Source of the DNA: Mesorhizobium australicum
Lineage (GTDB): Bacteria > Pseudomonadota > Alphaproteobacteria > Rhizobiales > Rhizobiaceae
Length of the DNA stretch: 64,000 bases
NCBI RefSeq assembly: GCF_900177325.1
Contig: NZ_FXBL01000002.1
Coordinates: 62,001-126,000, forward strand
Direction of reading: 5' to 3'
In this document: piece by piece, positions 56,749 to 64,000 of the stretch
Position numbering within the stretch: position 1 is the stretch's first letter
How the letters are laid out: every line of letters starts with the position of its first letter
Program-made: the position numbers and the translations under genes
Notes under the pieces: generated by a model
Seen by the model: only the letters and a program-made list of their open reading frames with translations
What the model was told of the DNA's origin: nothing
Databases searched by the model: none

Positions 56749-58451
56749 CGCAGCATGTACCTTCGGAACAAGGGAACGGTTGACGGCGGGTCCGCGGTCA
56801 GGAGCCTGCCGTCCGCCCGCACCTCGGAAGTCCGGGGGTCGACCTCGATATGAGGCATTGCGGTGTTGCGAACCATGTCCAGCTTTCCCAGCTTGCGCGT
56901 GTTCTTGATCTGCACCGCGCGCTTGCGCAGTCCGAGCTTCTTCGGCACGTCCGCCTCGATCGCGAGGCGCGAGAAGAATGTCAGGCCGAGCTTTGCCGGC
57001 ACCTCTCCCAGAGACCCCCACATCGGGCGGTGTATCACGGGCTCCGCGAACGGCAGGCTGCCGTTCGCATCGCCCATCGCCGACCATGCGACGAAGCCGC
57101 TTTTGAAGACCATCTGCGGCTTGACCCCGAACGAGGCGCGCGGCCAGAGCACGAGATCGGCCAGCTTTCCTGGCCTGATCGAGCCGACATGGTCGTCGAT
57201 CCCGGCGGCTATCGCGGGATTGATCGTGTACTTCGCGATATAACGCTTGATCCGCTCGTTGTCGGCACGCGCCGTCGTCTCCTCGGGCAGGCGGCCGGCG
57301 CGATCCTTCATGACGCTGGCAAGCTGCCAGCACTTGGCGACATTCTCGGCAAGCCGGCCCATGCCTTGGCTGTCGGTGCCGAAGATCGAGATCGCCCCCA
57401 TGTCGTGGAGGAAGTCCTCCGCGACCATGGTCTGCGGCCGAATGCGCGCCTCGCCGAAAGCCACGTCTTCCGGCGCATTGTAGTTGAGGCTGTGCCCGAC
57501 CATGGTCATCGGTACGCCCTCTTCGAGGGCGTAGGCGGTGTAGGGATTGGTGGGATTGGTCGAGGACGGCAGGACGTTGGGATGCGAAGTGACGACGAGC
57601 AGGTCGGGCGCATGGCCGCCACCGGCGCCCTCGACATGGTACATGTGAATGCTGCGGCCCGCGATGGCGCGCAACGTATCCTCGCAATAGCCGAACTCGT
57701 TGATCGAATCGGTGTGCAGATGGACGGCAAAGTCGTTGCGGTCGGCCGCGTGGAGAGTTGCGTCGATCACGCCGGAAGAGGCGCCGAAATCCTCGTGGAT
57801 CTTGACGCCCATGGCGCCTGCGGCGACGGATTCCTCGACGGCCGACGGGTCGGAGCCGCCGCGGCCGAAGAGCGCGAAGTTGAGGCATGACCATTCGGTC
57901 GCCTGCAGGAAGAGGCCGAGATTGGTGGGGCTTCCGCCGCCAACCTCAAAGACCGGCCCCGGTGAGCCGCCGATCAGCGTCGTGATGCCGCCGGCAAGCG
58001 CCTGGTTCGACTGCTCGGGCGACTGGATGTGGGCGTGGCATTCGATCGCACCGGCTGTGACGATGAAGTCCTGTCCGTTGATCGGGGTCGTCATGTGGCC
58101 GACGACAAGGTCGGGATGGACGCCCGGCATGACATGCGGATTGCCCGCCTTGCCGACGCCGGCGATGAGCCCGTCGCGAATGCCTATATCCGCCTTCACG
58201 ATGCCGAGCTCGGCATCGATGACGGTCGCGTTCTGGATCACGAAGTCGAGCGCCCGGTCCGAATATTTCGCGGTCGCACAGTAGCCCTCGCCGTCGCGGT
58301 AGGTCTTTCCCGCGCCAATGACCAACTCGTGGCCACGGACGGTGAAGTCGTGCTCAATTTCCGCCAGAAGGCTGGTGTCGCCGAGCCGCACGAGATCGCC
58401 GGCCGTCGGGCCGAAAAGCGTGACATATGCCTGCCTGTCGATGCGCGCCAT
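56745..58451 (-). CDS. ureC: divergent urease alpha-subunit homologue, copy A
   Basis: The 568-residue product retains the nickel site: His139 and His141 (in Glu-Cys-His-Ala-His), the carbamylated Lys217 with His219, His246, His272 and Asp360, as well as catalytic His320. However, the flap cysteine next to that histidine is glycine (Met-Val-Gly319-His320-Ser-Leu instead of Val-Cys-His-His-Leu), and the usual Thr-His-Ile-His-Phe-Ile-Cys-Pro-Gln-Gln loop is rewritten. It is thus likely a metal-dependent amidohydrolase of the urease type with changed active-site access. ATG 58451 is four bases after the ureAB stop. Confidence 0.9.
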   Translation of the reverse strand: MARIDRQAYVTLFGPTAGDLVRLGDTSLLAEIEHDFTVRGHELVIGAGKTYRDGEGYCATAKYSDRALDFVIQNATVIDAELGIVKADIGIRDGLIAGVGKAGNPHVMPGVHPDLVVGHMTTPINGQDFIVTAGAIECHAHIQSPEQSNQALAGGITTLIGGSPGPVFEVGGGSPTNLGLFLQATEWSCLNFALFGRGGSDPSAVEESVAAGAMGVKIHEDFGASSGVIDATLHAADRNDFAVHLHTDSINEFGYCEDTLRAIAGRSIHMYHVEGAGGGHAPDLLVVTSHPNVLPSSTNPTNPYTAYALEEGVPMTMVGHSLNYNAPEDVAFGEARIRPQTMVAEDFLHDMGAISIFGTDSQGMGRLAENVAKCWQLASVMKDRAGRLPEETTARADNERIKRYIAKYTINPAIAAGIDDHVGSIRPGKLADLVLWPRASFGVKPQMVFKSGFVAWSAMGDANGSLPFAEPVIHRPMWGSLGEVPAKLGLTFFSRLAIEADVPKKLGLRKRAVQIKNTRKLGKLDMVRNTAMPHIEVDPRTSEVRADGRLLTADPPSTVPLFRRYMLR

Positions 58452-58455
58452 GCCG

Positions 58456-59148
58456 CTACGCTCCCCGGTATCCGCGCCCGCGCGCCCGCTCCAGCGCGGC
58501 CTCGCGCGCGCCTTGCGCATCGAGCGGTCCGTTCACCAGGCCAGCCTGGCCGTACGCCACCCGTTCGCCCTCGATCGGGACGAGACGCACCGTCTTCGGG
58601 ATGCCCGGTTCGAAGCGCACCCCGGCCCCCGCGATGACGTCGAGCTTCATCCCCCACGCCTGCCCACGGTCGAACTGCAGCGCGCCGTTGGTCTCGAAGA
58701 AATGCGCGTGGCTTCGCACCTGGATGTCCCGGTCGCCAGTGTTCAGCACCTCGATCGTGACGCCCTTCGCATCGGCGAATATCTCTATGTCCCCCGCTTG
58801 CGTGAGTACCTCGCCGGGCACTGGCTCGCCGCCAGCCGCAGCGCCGGCCGCAATTGGCTCGAACAGGGCCAGCAGCTTGTTGCCCTCTGAAAACGGGCAT
58901 TCGATCATGATGAGCGGGATCATCTCCGCGACGCCCGGCAGCACGTCGTCTGCGGTAAGCAGCCGGCTCGCCATGTCCCGGATCTCCGCATAGGCTAGGT
59001 CGCGCCGGGCAGCGGTCATCACCTCGTCGGTAATCAACGCGACAGCTTCGGGATGGCTCAGCCGGATTCCCTGCGTCCGGTTGCGACGGGCAAACTCCGC
59101 CGCCGAGAAAATGGTTAGACGCTCAAGTTCGGTAGGTGTGAGGTTCAT
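58456..59148 (-). CDS. ureAB: fused urease gamma-beta subunit
   Basis: The 230-residue product joins UreA (Met-Asn-Leu-Thr-Pro-Thr-Glu-Leu-Glu-Arg-Leu, His-Pro-Glu-Ala-Val-Ala-Leu-Ile) to UreB from about residue 110 (Val-Pro-Gly-Glu-Val, Asn-Thr-Gly-Asp-Arg-Asp-Ile-Gln-Val-Arg-Ser-His-Ala-His-Phe-Phe-Glu, Val-Arg-Phe-Glu-Pro-Gly). UreB normally has Gly-Asp-Arg-Pro-Ile-Gln-Val-Gly-Ser-His-Tyr-His; here Pro and Gly are Asp and Arg, in line with the diverged alpha subunit. Fusion resembles Helicobacter UreA. ATG 59148 is preferred over nearby ATGs. Confidence 0.9.
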   Translation of the reverse strand: MNLTPTELERLTIFSAAEFARRNRTQGIRLSHPEAVALITDEVMTAARRDLAYAEIRDMASRLLTADDVLPGVAEMIPLIMIECPFSEGNKLLALFEPIAAGAAAGGEPVPGEVLTQAGDIEIFADAKGVTIEVLNTGDRDIQVRSHAHFFETNGALQFDRGQAWGMKLDVIAGAGVRFEPGIPKTVRLVPIEGERVAYGQAGLVNGPLDAQGAREAALERARGRGYRGA

Positions 59149-59364
59149 TGACATGATGCGGTCTCGCAAAGTTGGTCGACATCCGTCCTTGCCGGCCCGA
59201 GGACCCCCCTATGTCGACGACGGGTGGTGAAACTCCACGGGAAGCATACTGTCCTCTCCAGCATCGGCTGAAGCGCTGAAGTTATGACTATCCTTAGCGT
59301 GACGGGTCTTTGTTTGCAATAGGACGAATGTCCAAAAATTGATTGTATCCCTGACGATCATGAG
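59149..59364. promoter_or_regulatory. upstream region of the urease-like operon
   Basis: The 216 bases before ureAB, up to the IS256 remnant, are less GC-rich than the genes and include TTGATTGTATCC near 59340 and ATAGGACGAATG near 59320. It must hold the operon promoter, but I cannot assign boxes or an operator. Confidence 0.3.
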
Positions 59365-60120
59365 CTAGACCGGAAACAGTTTAGGGCGAATGATGGAAGT
59401 CAAACACGCACGGAAGCACATTTCAGGGACGCCTTGATCTGTTAGGATGGATGCTTGGATTCGTAGGATGGTGTCCCAGGGAGTGGTGTAGCTGGCGGTA
59501 TTAGTCGCCGTGCTGTCCGGCACAGCCGGGCTGATCAGCGCGCCACGGCTGGCAGGCTGATGAGGGGGATCATCGCTCAATTGGCCGACGCTTTCCAGCG
59601 TCATGTAACGGGCGCGCTGGACGGCCCATTCGTCGTTCTGTTCGAGCAGCAGCGCGCCGACGAGGCGGACGATGGCGTCGTCGTTCGGGAAGATGCCGAC
59701 GACGTCGGTTCGGCGCTTGATCTCGCCGTTCAGACGCTCGATCGGATTCGTGCTGTGAAGCTTGGCCCGATGCTCCTTTGGAAAGGTCATGTAGGCGAGC
59801 ACGTCCGGTTCGGCCTCGTCGAGGATGGCGGCGAGCTTGGCACCTTCGGCCGGATCTGGTCGGCGACGACGCGCCATTGGGCGCTGGCGGTCTCCGGCGT
59901 CTCCTGCGCGAAGGCGGTGGCGATGAAGGCGGAGACGACGCGGCGTCCGCTCTTGCCGGCGTGCGCGAGCACGTTCCTCATGAAGTGGACGCGGCAGCGC
60001 TGCCAGGTGGCGCAGAGCACCTTGGTGACGGCCGCCTTCAGGCCCTCATGCGCGTCGGAGACGACGAGTTTGACGCCGCGAAGGCCGCGCCGGGTGAGCT
60101 TGCGCAGGAACTCCGTCCAG
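59365..60120 (-). pseudogene. IS256-family (mutator-type) transposase remnant
   Basis: The minus-strand frame enters from the IS21 boundary at 60120 with [21 protein letters not shown] and Cys-Arg-Val-His-Phe-Met-Arg-Asn. It shifts frame near 59838 (one A missing in CCAAGCTC), then reads [16 protein letters not shown] and Arg-Arg-Thr-Asp-Val-Val-Gly. The N-terminal half is cut off by IS21. The exact left terminus is not identified. Confidence 0.85.
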
Positions 60121-60228
60121 TGTGCGCGGCGGTGACAAATTAGGCCATGGAGCGCCGGCCAAACGCGGGTGCGGGCGGAGTAAAAACCGTCCAGTGGTTA
60201 GGCTGATTCCTTTGGGGATCGGCCGGAA

Positions 60229-61728
60229 ATGTTTGCCGTGGAAGTTTACGCCGCCGTCCGGCATTTCGTCTTTGTCGAGGGCAACAGCCGTCGTGAAGCG
60301 GCCCGTGTTTTCGGATTGAGCCGCGAGACGGTATTGAAGATGTGCCGGTTCTCGTTGCCGCCGGGCTATACGCGCACGAAGCCGGTGACGAAGCCAAAGC
60401 TCGGCCCACTGCTGCCGGTGATCGATGCGATCCTGGAGGTGGATCGGACTGGTCCGGTGAAGCAGCGCCATTCAGCGAAGCGGATCTTCGAGCGGCTGCG
60501 TGATGAGCATGGATTCGGTGGCGGCTACACGGTGGTGAAGGATTATGTCCGGATCGCCCGAGCGAGAGGGCGCGAGACATTCGTGCCGCTTTCGCATCCG
60601 CCCGGCCATGCACAGGTGGATTTTGGCGAAGCGGTCGGTGTGATCGGCGGCGTTCGCTGCAAGATCCACTTCTTCTGCATGGACCTGCCGCAGTCGGATG
60701 CGCCCTTCGTTAAGGCCTATCCGGCCGAGACGACGGAAGCGTTCCTGGACGGGCACGTGTCGGCCTTCGCCTTCTTCGGGGGCGTGCCGCTATCGGTGCT
60801 TTACGACAATCTCAAGATCGCGGTGGCGAAGATCTGCGGTGATGGCAAACGGGAGCGGACGCGGGCATTCACGGAACTGGTGAGCCACTATCTGTTCAAG
60901 GACAGGTTCGGCCGGCCCGGCAAGGGGAACGACAAGGGCAAGGTCGAGGGGCTGGTGAAGTTTGCGCGCTCGAACTTCCTGACGCCGATCCCGGTGGCGG
61001 CGAACTTCGACGATCTGAACGCCATGCTGGCCGCGCGATGCCGGGCGCGACAGAACGAACGTGCCGGCCGTCACGCCGCGACCATCGGCGAGCGACTTGC
61101 CGCCGATCTTGACGCATTCAGGGAACTGCCAGCCGTGCCGCTGGAACCCTGCGAGAAGCGGGCCGCCCGCGTCTCGTCGACGGCGCTGGTGCGCTATCGC
61201 GGCAACGACTACTCGGTGCCGACGCGCCATGGCTTCCAGAAGGTGATGGTGAAGGGGTTCGTGGATCAGGTCGTCATCCTGTGCGCCGGTGAGGAGATCG
61301 CCCGGCATCAGCGCTCCTATGGTTCTGGCGTCTTCGTCTTCGACCCGCTGCACTATCTGGCGCTGATCGAGACCAAGCCGAACGCACTCGATCAGGCGGC
61401 GCCGTTGAAGGAGTGGGATCTTCCCGAGACGTTCCAGCACCTGCGTCATCTGATGGAGGCCCGTATGGGCAATCGCGGCAAGCGTGAGTTCATCCAGGTG
61501 CTGCGGCTGATGGAGGCGATCCCGAAGGATGTCGTGACCTACGCCGTCACCGAGGCGATCCGGCTCGGTGCGATCGGCTTCGATGCGATCAAGCAGATCG
61601 CACTGGCCCGGATCGAGCGTCGCCCCGCAAGGCTGGATCTCGCCGCCTATCCCCATCTGCCGAAGACCAGCGTGAAGACGACATCGGCAGCCGATTACGC
61701 CGTGCTCATTCCTGGGAGAGCGGCATGA
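60229..61728 (+). CDS. istA: IS21-family transposase IstA
   Basis: The 499-residue product has an N-terminal helix-turn-helix (Ser-Arg-Arg-Glu-Ala-Ala-Arg-Val-Phe-Gly-Leu-Ser-Arg) and an rve domain with Ala-Gln-Val-Asp-Phe-Gly-Glu near residue 127 and Leu-Tyr-Asp-Asn-Leu-Lys near 190, Lys-Gly-Lys-Val-Glu-Gly near 245. A Mu-type barrel follows (Arg-Tyr-Arg-Gly-Asn-Asp-Tyr-Ser-Val-Pro). It overlaps istB by four bases. Confidence 0.95.
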   Translation: MFAVEVYAAVRHFVFVEGNSRREAARVFGLSRETVLKMCRFSLPPGYTRTKPVTKPKLGPLLPVIDAILEVDRTGPVKQRHSAKRIFERLRDEHGFGGGYTVVKDYVRIARARGRETFVPLSHPPGHAQVDFGEAVGVIGGVRCKIHFFCMDLPQSDAPFVKAYPAETTEAFLDGHVSAFAFFGGVPLSVLYDNLKIAVAKICGDGKRERTRAFTELVSHYLFKDRFGRPGKGNDKGKVEGLVKFARSNFLTPIPVAANFDDLNAMLAARCRARQNERAGRHAATIGERLAADLDAFRELPAVPLEPCEKRAARVSSTALVRYRGNDYSVPTRHGFQKVMVKGFVDQVVILCAGEEIARHQRSYGSGVFVFDPLHYLALIETKPNALDQAAPLKEWDLPETFQHLRHLMEARMGNRGKREFIQVLRLMEAIPKDVVTYAVTEAIRLGAIGFDAIKQIALARIERRPARLDLAAYPHLPKTSVKTTSAADYAVLIPGRAA

Positions 61729-62609
61729 TCGGCAAGGGAGCAGTCGACGCGATGCCGGCGGGCACGACGAGCGGTACGCCGCAGGTCTTGCTTGGTCATT
61801 ACCTCAAGCAATTGAAGCTGCCGACGGTGCTGCGGGAATACGACAAGGTCGCCCGTGAATGCGCGCGCGACGGTGTCGATCATCCCCGCTATCTGCTGCG
61901 CCTGGTCGAACTGGAACTGATCGACCGCGAGCGCCGCGTGGTCGAGCGGCGCATCAAGCAGGCCAGGTTCCCGGCCGTGAAGAGCCTCGACACCTTCGAC
62001 TTCACCGCCATTCCTTCTCTCAACAAGATGCTGGTGCTGGAGTTGGCGCGTTGCGAGTTCATCCTGCGCCGCGAGAACGTCATCGCGCTCGGCAACTCCG
62101 GCACCGGCAAGTCCCATGTCGCGCTCGCTCTTGGCCTTGCCGCCTGCCAGAAGGGGTTCTCCGTCGCCTTCACTACCGCAGCCGCCCTGGTGCATCAGCT
62201 CATGGAGGCACGCGACGAGAGGCGTCTGCTGAAGACGCAGCGCGAACTGCAGGCGGTGAAGCTGCTCATCGTCGACGAACTCGGCTACGTGCCGCTGTCG
62301 CCAACCGGAGCGGAATTGCTGTTCGAGGTGTTCTCCCAGCGTTACGAGCGCGGCTCCACCATCGTCACCTCGAACCTGCCTTTTGAAGACTGGACCTCGG
62401 TTCTGGGCTCCGAACGGCTCACCGGCGCACTGCTCGATCGCCTCACCCACCACGTTCATATCCTGACCATGAACGGCGACAGCTACCGGCTCAAGCAATC
62501 CGCCGGCCGCCGTCGGGCAGCCACGATTGACGCGGCGGAGCAAAACCAGGCCACAGTCGAAACAGGCGATCAAGCCGACGCGTCTCAAGTCGATCCGGCA
62601 ACCGTCTGA
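61725..62609 (+). CDS. istB: IS21-family ATPase IstB
   Basis: The 294-residue AAA+ helper has Walker A Gly-Asn-Ser-Gly-Thr-Gly-Lys-Ser-His near residue 125 and Walker B Leu-Ile-Val-Asp-Glu-Leu-Gly-Tyr near 182. The last 40 residues are Ala/Gln/Asp-rich beyond the usual end. It overlaps the istA stop. Confidence 0.95.
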   Translation: MIGKGAVDAMPAGTTSGTPQVLLGHYLKQLKLPTVLREYDKVARECARDGVDHPRYLLRLVELELIDRERRVVERRIKQARFPAVKSLDTFDFTAIPSLNKMLVLELARCEFILRRENVIALGNSGTGKSHVALALGLAACQKGFSVAFTTAAALVHQLMEARDERRLLKTQRELQAVKLLIVDELGYVPLSPTGAELLFEVFSQRYERGSTIVTSNLPFEDWTSVLGSERLTGALLDRLTHHVHILTMNGDSYRLKQSAGRRRAATIDAAEQNQATVETGDQADASQVDPATV

Positions 62610-62655
62610 GCCTTCACCCGCCAGATCCTGCCGGCCGCTCGCTCGCTACGGCGCT

Positions 62656-64000
62656 ATGGAAAAGCGCGCTTCGCGAGCGGCCTACGCCGAGCCCTCACTG
62701 GCCTGCTTTTACTCCGCCCCAGTGGCCTGGTTTTGCTCCGCCGTTGACAGGCAGGCATATGTCACGCTTTTCGGCCCGACGGCCGGCGATCTCGTGCGGC
62801 TCGGCGACACCAGCCTTCTGGCGGAAATTGAGCACGACTTCACCGTCCGTGGCCACGAGTTGGTCATTGGCGCGGGAAAGACCTACCGCGACGGCGAGGG
62901 CTACTGTGCGACCGCGAAATATTCGGACCGGGCGCTCGACTTCGTGATCCAGAACGCGACCGTCATCGATGCCGAGCTCGGCATCGTGAAGGCGGATATA
63001 GGCATTCGCGACGGGCTCATCGCCGGCGTCGGCAAGGCGGGCAATCCGCATGTCATGCCGGGCGTCCATCCCGACCTTGTCGTCGGCCACATGACGACCC
63101 CGATCAACGGACAGGACTTCATCGTCACAGCCGGTGCGATCGAATGCCACGCCCACATCCAGTCGCCCGAGCAGTCGAACCAGGCGCTTGCCGGCGGCAT
63201 CACGACGCTGATCGGCGGCTCACCGGGGCCGGTCTTTGAGGTTGGCGGCGGAAGCCCCACCAATCTCGGCCTCTTCCTGCAGGCGACCGAATGGTCATGC
63301 CTCAACTTCGCGCTCTTCGGCCGCGGCGGCTCCGACCCGTCGGCCGTCGAGGAATCCGTCGCCGCAGGCGCCATGGGCGTCAAGATCCACGAGGATTTCG
63401 GCGCCTCTTCCGGCGTGATCGACGCAACTCTCCACGCGGCCGACCGCAACGACTTTGCCGTCCATCTGCACACCGATTCGATCAACGAGTTCGGCTATTG
63501 CGAGGATACGTTGCGCGCCATCGCGGGCCGCAGCATTCACATGTACCATGTCGAGGGCGCCGGTGGCGGCCATGCGCCCGACCTGCTCGTCGTCACTTCG
63601 CATCCCAACGTCCTGCCGTCCTCGACCAATCCCACCAATCCCTACACCGCCTACGCCCTCGAAGAGGGCGTACCGATGACCATGGTCGGGCACAGCCTCA
63701 ACTACAATGCGCCGGAAGACGTGGCTTTCGGCGAGGCGCGCATTCGGCCGCAGACCATGGTCGCGGAGGACTTCCTCCACGACATGGGGGCGATCTCGAT
63801 CTTCGGCACCGACAGCCAAGGCATGGGCCGGCTTGCCGAGAATGTCGCCAAGTGCTGGCAGCTTGCCAGCGTCATGAAGGATCGCGCCGGCCGCCTGCCC
63901 GAGGAGACGACGGCGCGTGCCGACAACGAGCGGATCAAGCGTTATATCGCGAAGTACACGATCAATCCCGCGATAGCCGCCGGGATCGACGACCATGTCG
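62656..64000 (+). CDS. chimeric IS21-UreC open frame, copy B of ureC (3'-partial)
   Basis: From 62746 onward the sequence mirrors copy A of ureC (position in A = 121185 minus position in B), starting at codon 5 (Asp-Arg-Gln-Ala-Tyr). The original first four codons are replaced by IS21 sequence. A continuous in-frame ATG within the IS21 end at 62656 adds 30 residues (Met-Glu-Lys-Arg-Ala-Ser-Arg ... Ser-Ala-Val) before Asp5, so the frame stays open to the window edge. It lacks a clear ribosome site. Lys217, His219, His246, His272, His320 and Asp360 are included; the C-terminal ~150 residues lie beyond the window. Confidence 0.7.
   Translation, partial: MEKRASRAAYAEPSLACFYSAPVAWFCSAVDRQAYVTLFGPTAGDLVRLGDTSLLAEIEHDFTVRGHELVIGAGKTYRDGEGYCATAKYSDRALDFVIQNATVIDAELGIVKADIGIRDGLIAGVGKAGNPHVMPGVHPDLVVGHMTTPINGQDFIVTAGAIECHAHIQSPEQSNQALAGGITTLIGGSPGPVFEVGGGSPTNLGLFLQATEWSCLNFALFGRGGSDPSAVEESVAAGAMGVKIHEDFGASSGVIDATLHAADRNDFAVHLHTDSINEFGYCEDTLRAIAGRSIHMYHVEGAGGGHAPDLLVVTSHPNVLPSSTNPTNPYTAYALEEGVPMTMVGHSLNYNAPEDVAFGEARIRPQTMVAEDFLHDMGAISIFGTDSQGMGRLAENVAKCWQLASVMKDRAGRLPEETTARADNERIKRYIAKYTINPAIAAGIDDHV

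Larger units (their letters stand above)
60121..62749 (+). mobile_element. complete IS21-family insertion sequence
   Basis: This 2629-base element carries istA and istB. The left end TGTGCGCGGCGG (60121) and right end (inverse of TGTCAACGGCGG, ending 62749) are followed inward by repeats resembling GGCGGAGTAAAA-N5-GGCCAGTGG (left 60173-60197, right about 62696-62723), the multiple terminal repeats of IS21. No target duplication exists: the left flank is an IS256 transposase and the right flank is ureC, so the flanks were brought together by rearrangement. Confidence 0.9.

Noticed and set aside
60790..61656. 288-residue minus-strand frame
   Set aside because: Antisense to istA.

Overview
The window looks like part of a large, GC-rich conjugative plasmid of an alphaproteobacterium of the Rhizobiales. 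The evidence is a repABC replicon, a VirB/VirD4 type IV secretion system, a VirD2-type relaxase with VirC1/VirC2-like partners, and many small families (DUF736, DUF1173, DUF1403, DUF1419, DUF2493, DUF2958) that are typical of rhizobial plasmids. No tRNA, rRNA or CRISPR array was seen.

Layout. 1-8.1 kb: virB5, a small lipoprotein, virB6, virB8, virB9, virB10, virB11 and virD4 in one tightly packed + strand operon. 8.1-10.1 kb: a HEPN-type gene pair and decayed regulators. 10.1-14.6 kb: mobilisation genes (relaxase and MobC on the minus strand, VirC1/VirC2-like on the + strand) around a candidate oriT whose nic core TATCCTG|CC lies at 13371/13372. 14.7-38.5 kb: about 20 mostly uncharacterised genes, nearly all on the minus strand and many with their own hairpin terminator, including a DUF736 gene, an SLOG protein, a DUF2493 protein, a Toprim primase-like protein, a 1511-residue methyltransferase-helicase of the strawberry-notch type, a 695-residue ParB-like protein and a DUF932 protein. 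The nick polarity makes this the leading region, which enters the recipient first, and the transferred strand is the template for these minus-strand genes. 38.5-40.1 kb: two frameshifted genes (a solute-binding protein and a two-domain cold-shock protein). 40.2-44.2 kb: repABC with a counter-transcribed RNA and two parS-like sites. 44.4-50.8 kb: a tyrosine recombinase, then a tniA-tniB-tniQ transposon inserted in an XRE regulator gene. 50.8-52.6 kb: DUF1403 plus ScpB. 52.6-54.2 kb: a RES-domain toxin remnant split by an IS3-family element. 54.2-59.1 kb: a nickel transporter remnant (nikQ fragment, nikO) facing a compact urease-like operon ureAB-ureC-ureG-ureD. 59.4-64 kb: an IS256 remnant, a complete IS21 element, and a second, inverted copy of ureC that runs off the window.

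How it works together. VirB/VirD4, relaxase, MobC, oriT and VirC1/2 make up a self-transfer apparatus, and RepABC with parS and the ctRNA gives low-copy maintenance. The minus-strand leading block is the best place to look for undescribed anti-defence or establishment functions. The urease-like operon keeps the nickel ligands but lacks the flap cysteine and has no ureE or ureF nearby, so its substrate and maturation are open. The right third has been heavily rearranged by insertion sequences.

At least four genes outside a decayed regulator carry a single-base -1 frameshift. These could be real decay or consensus errors, so the affected calls are given as broken genes with that caveat.
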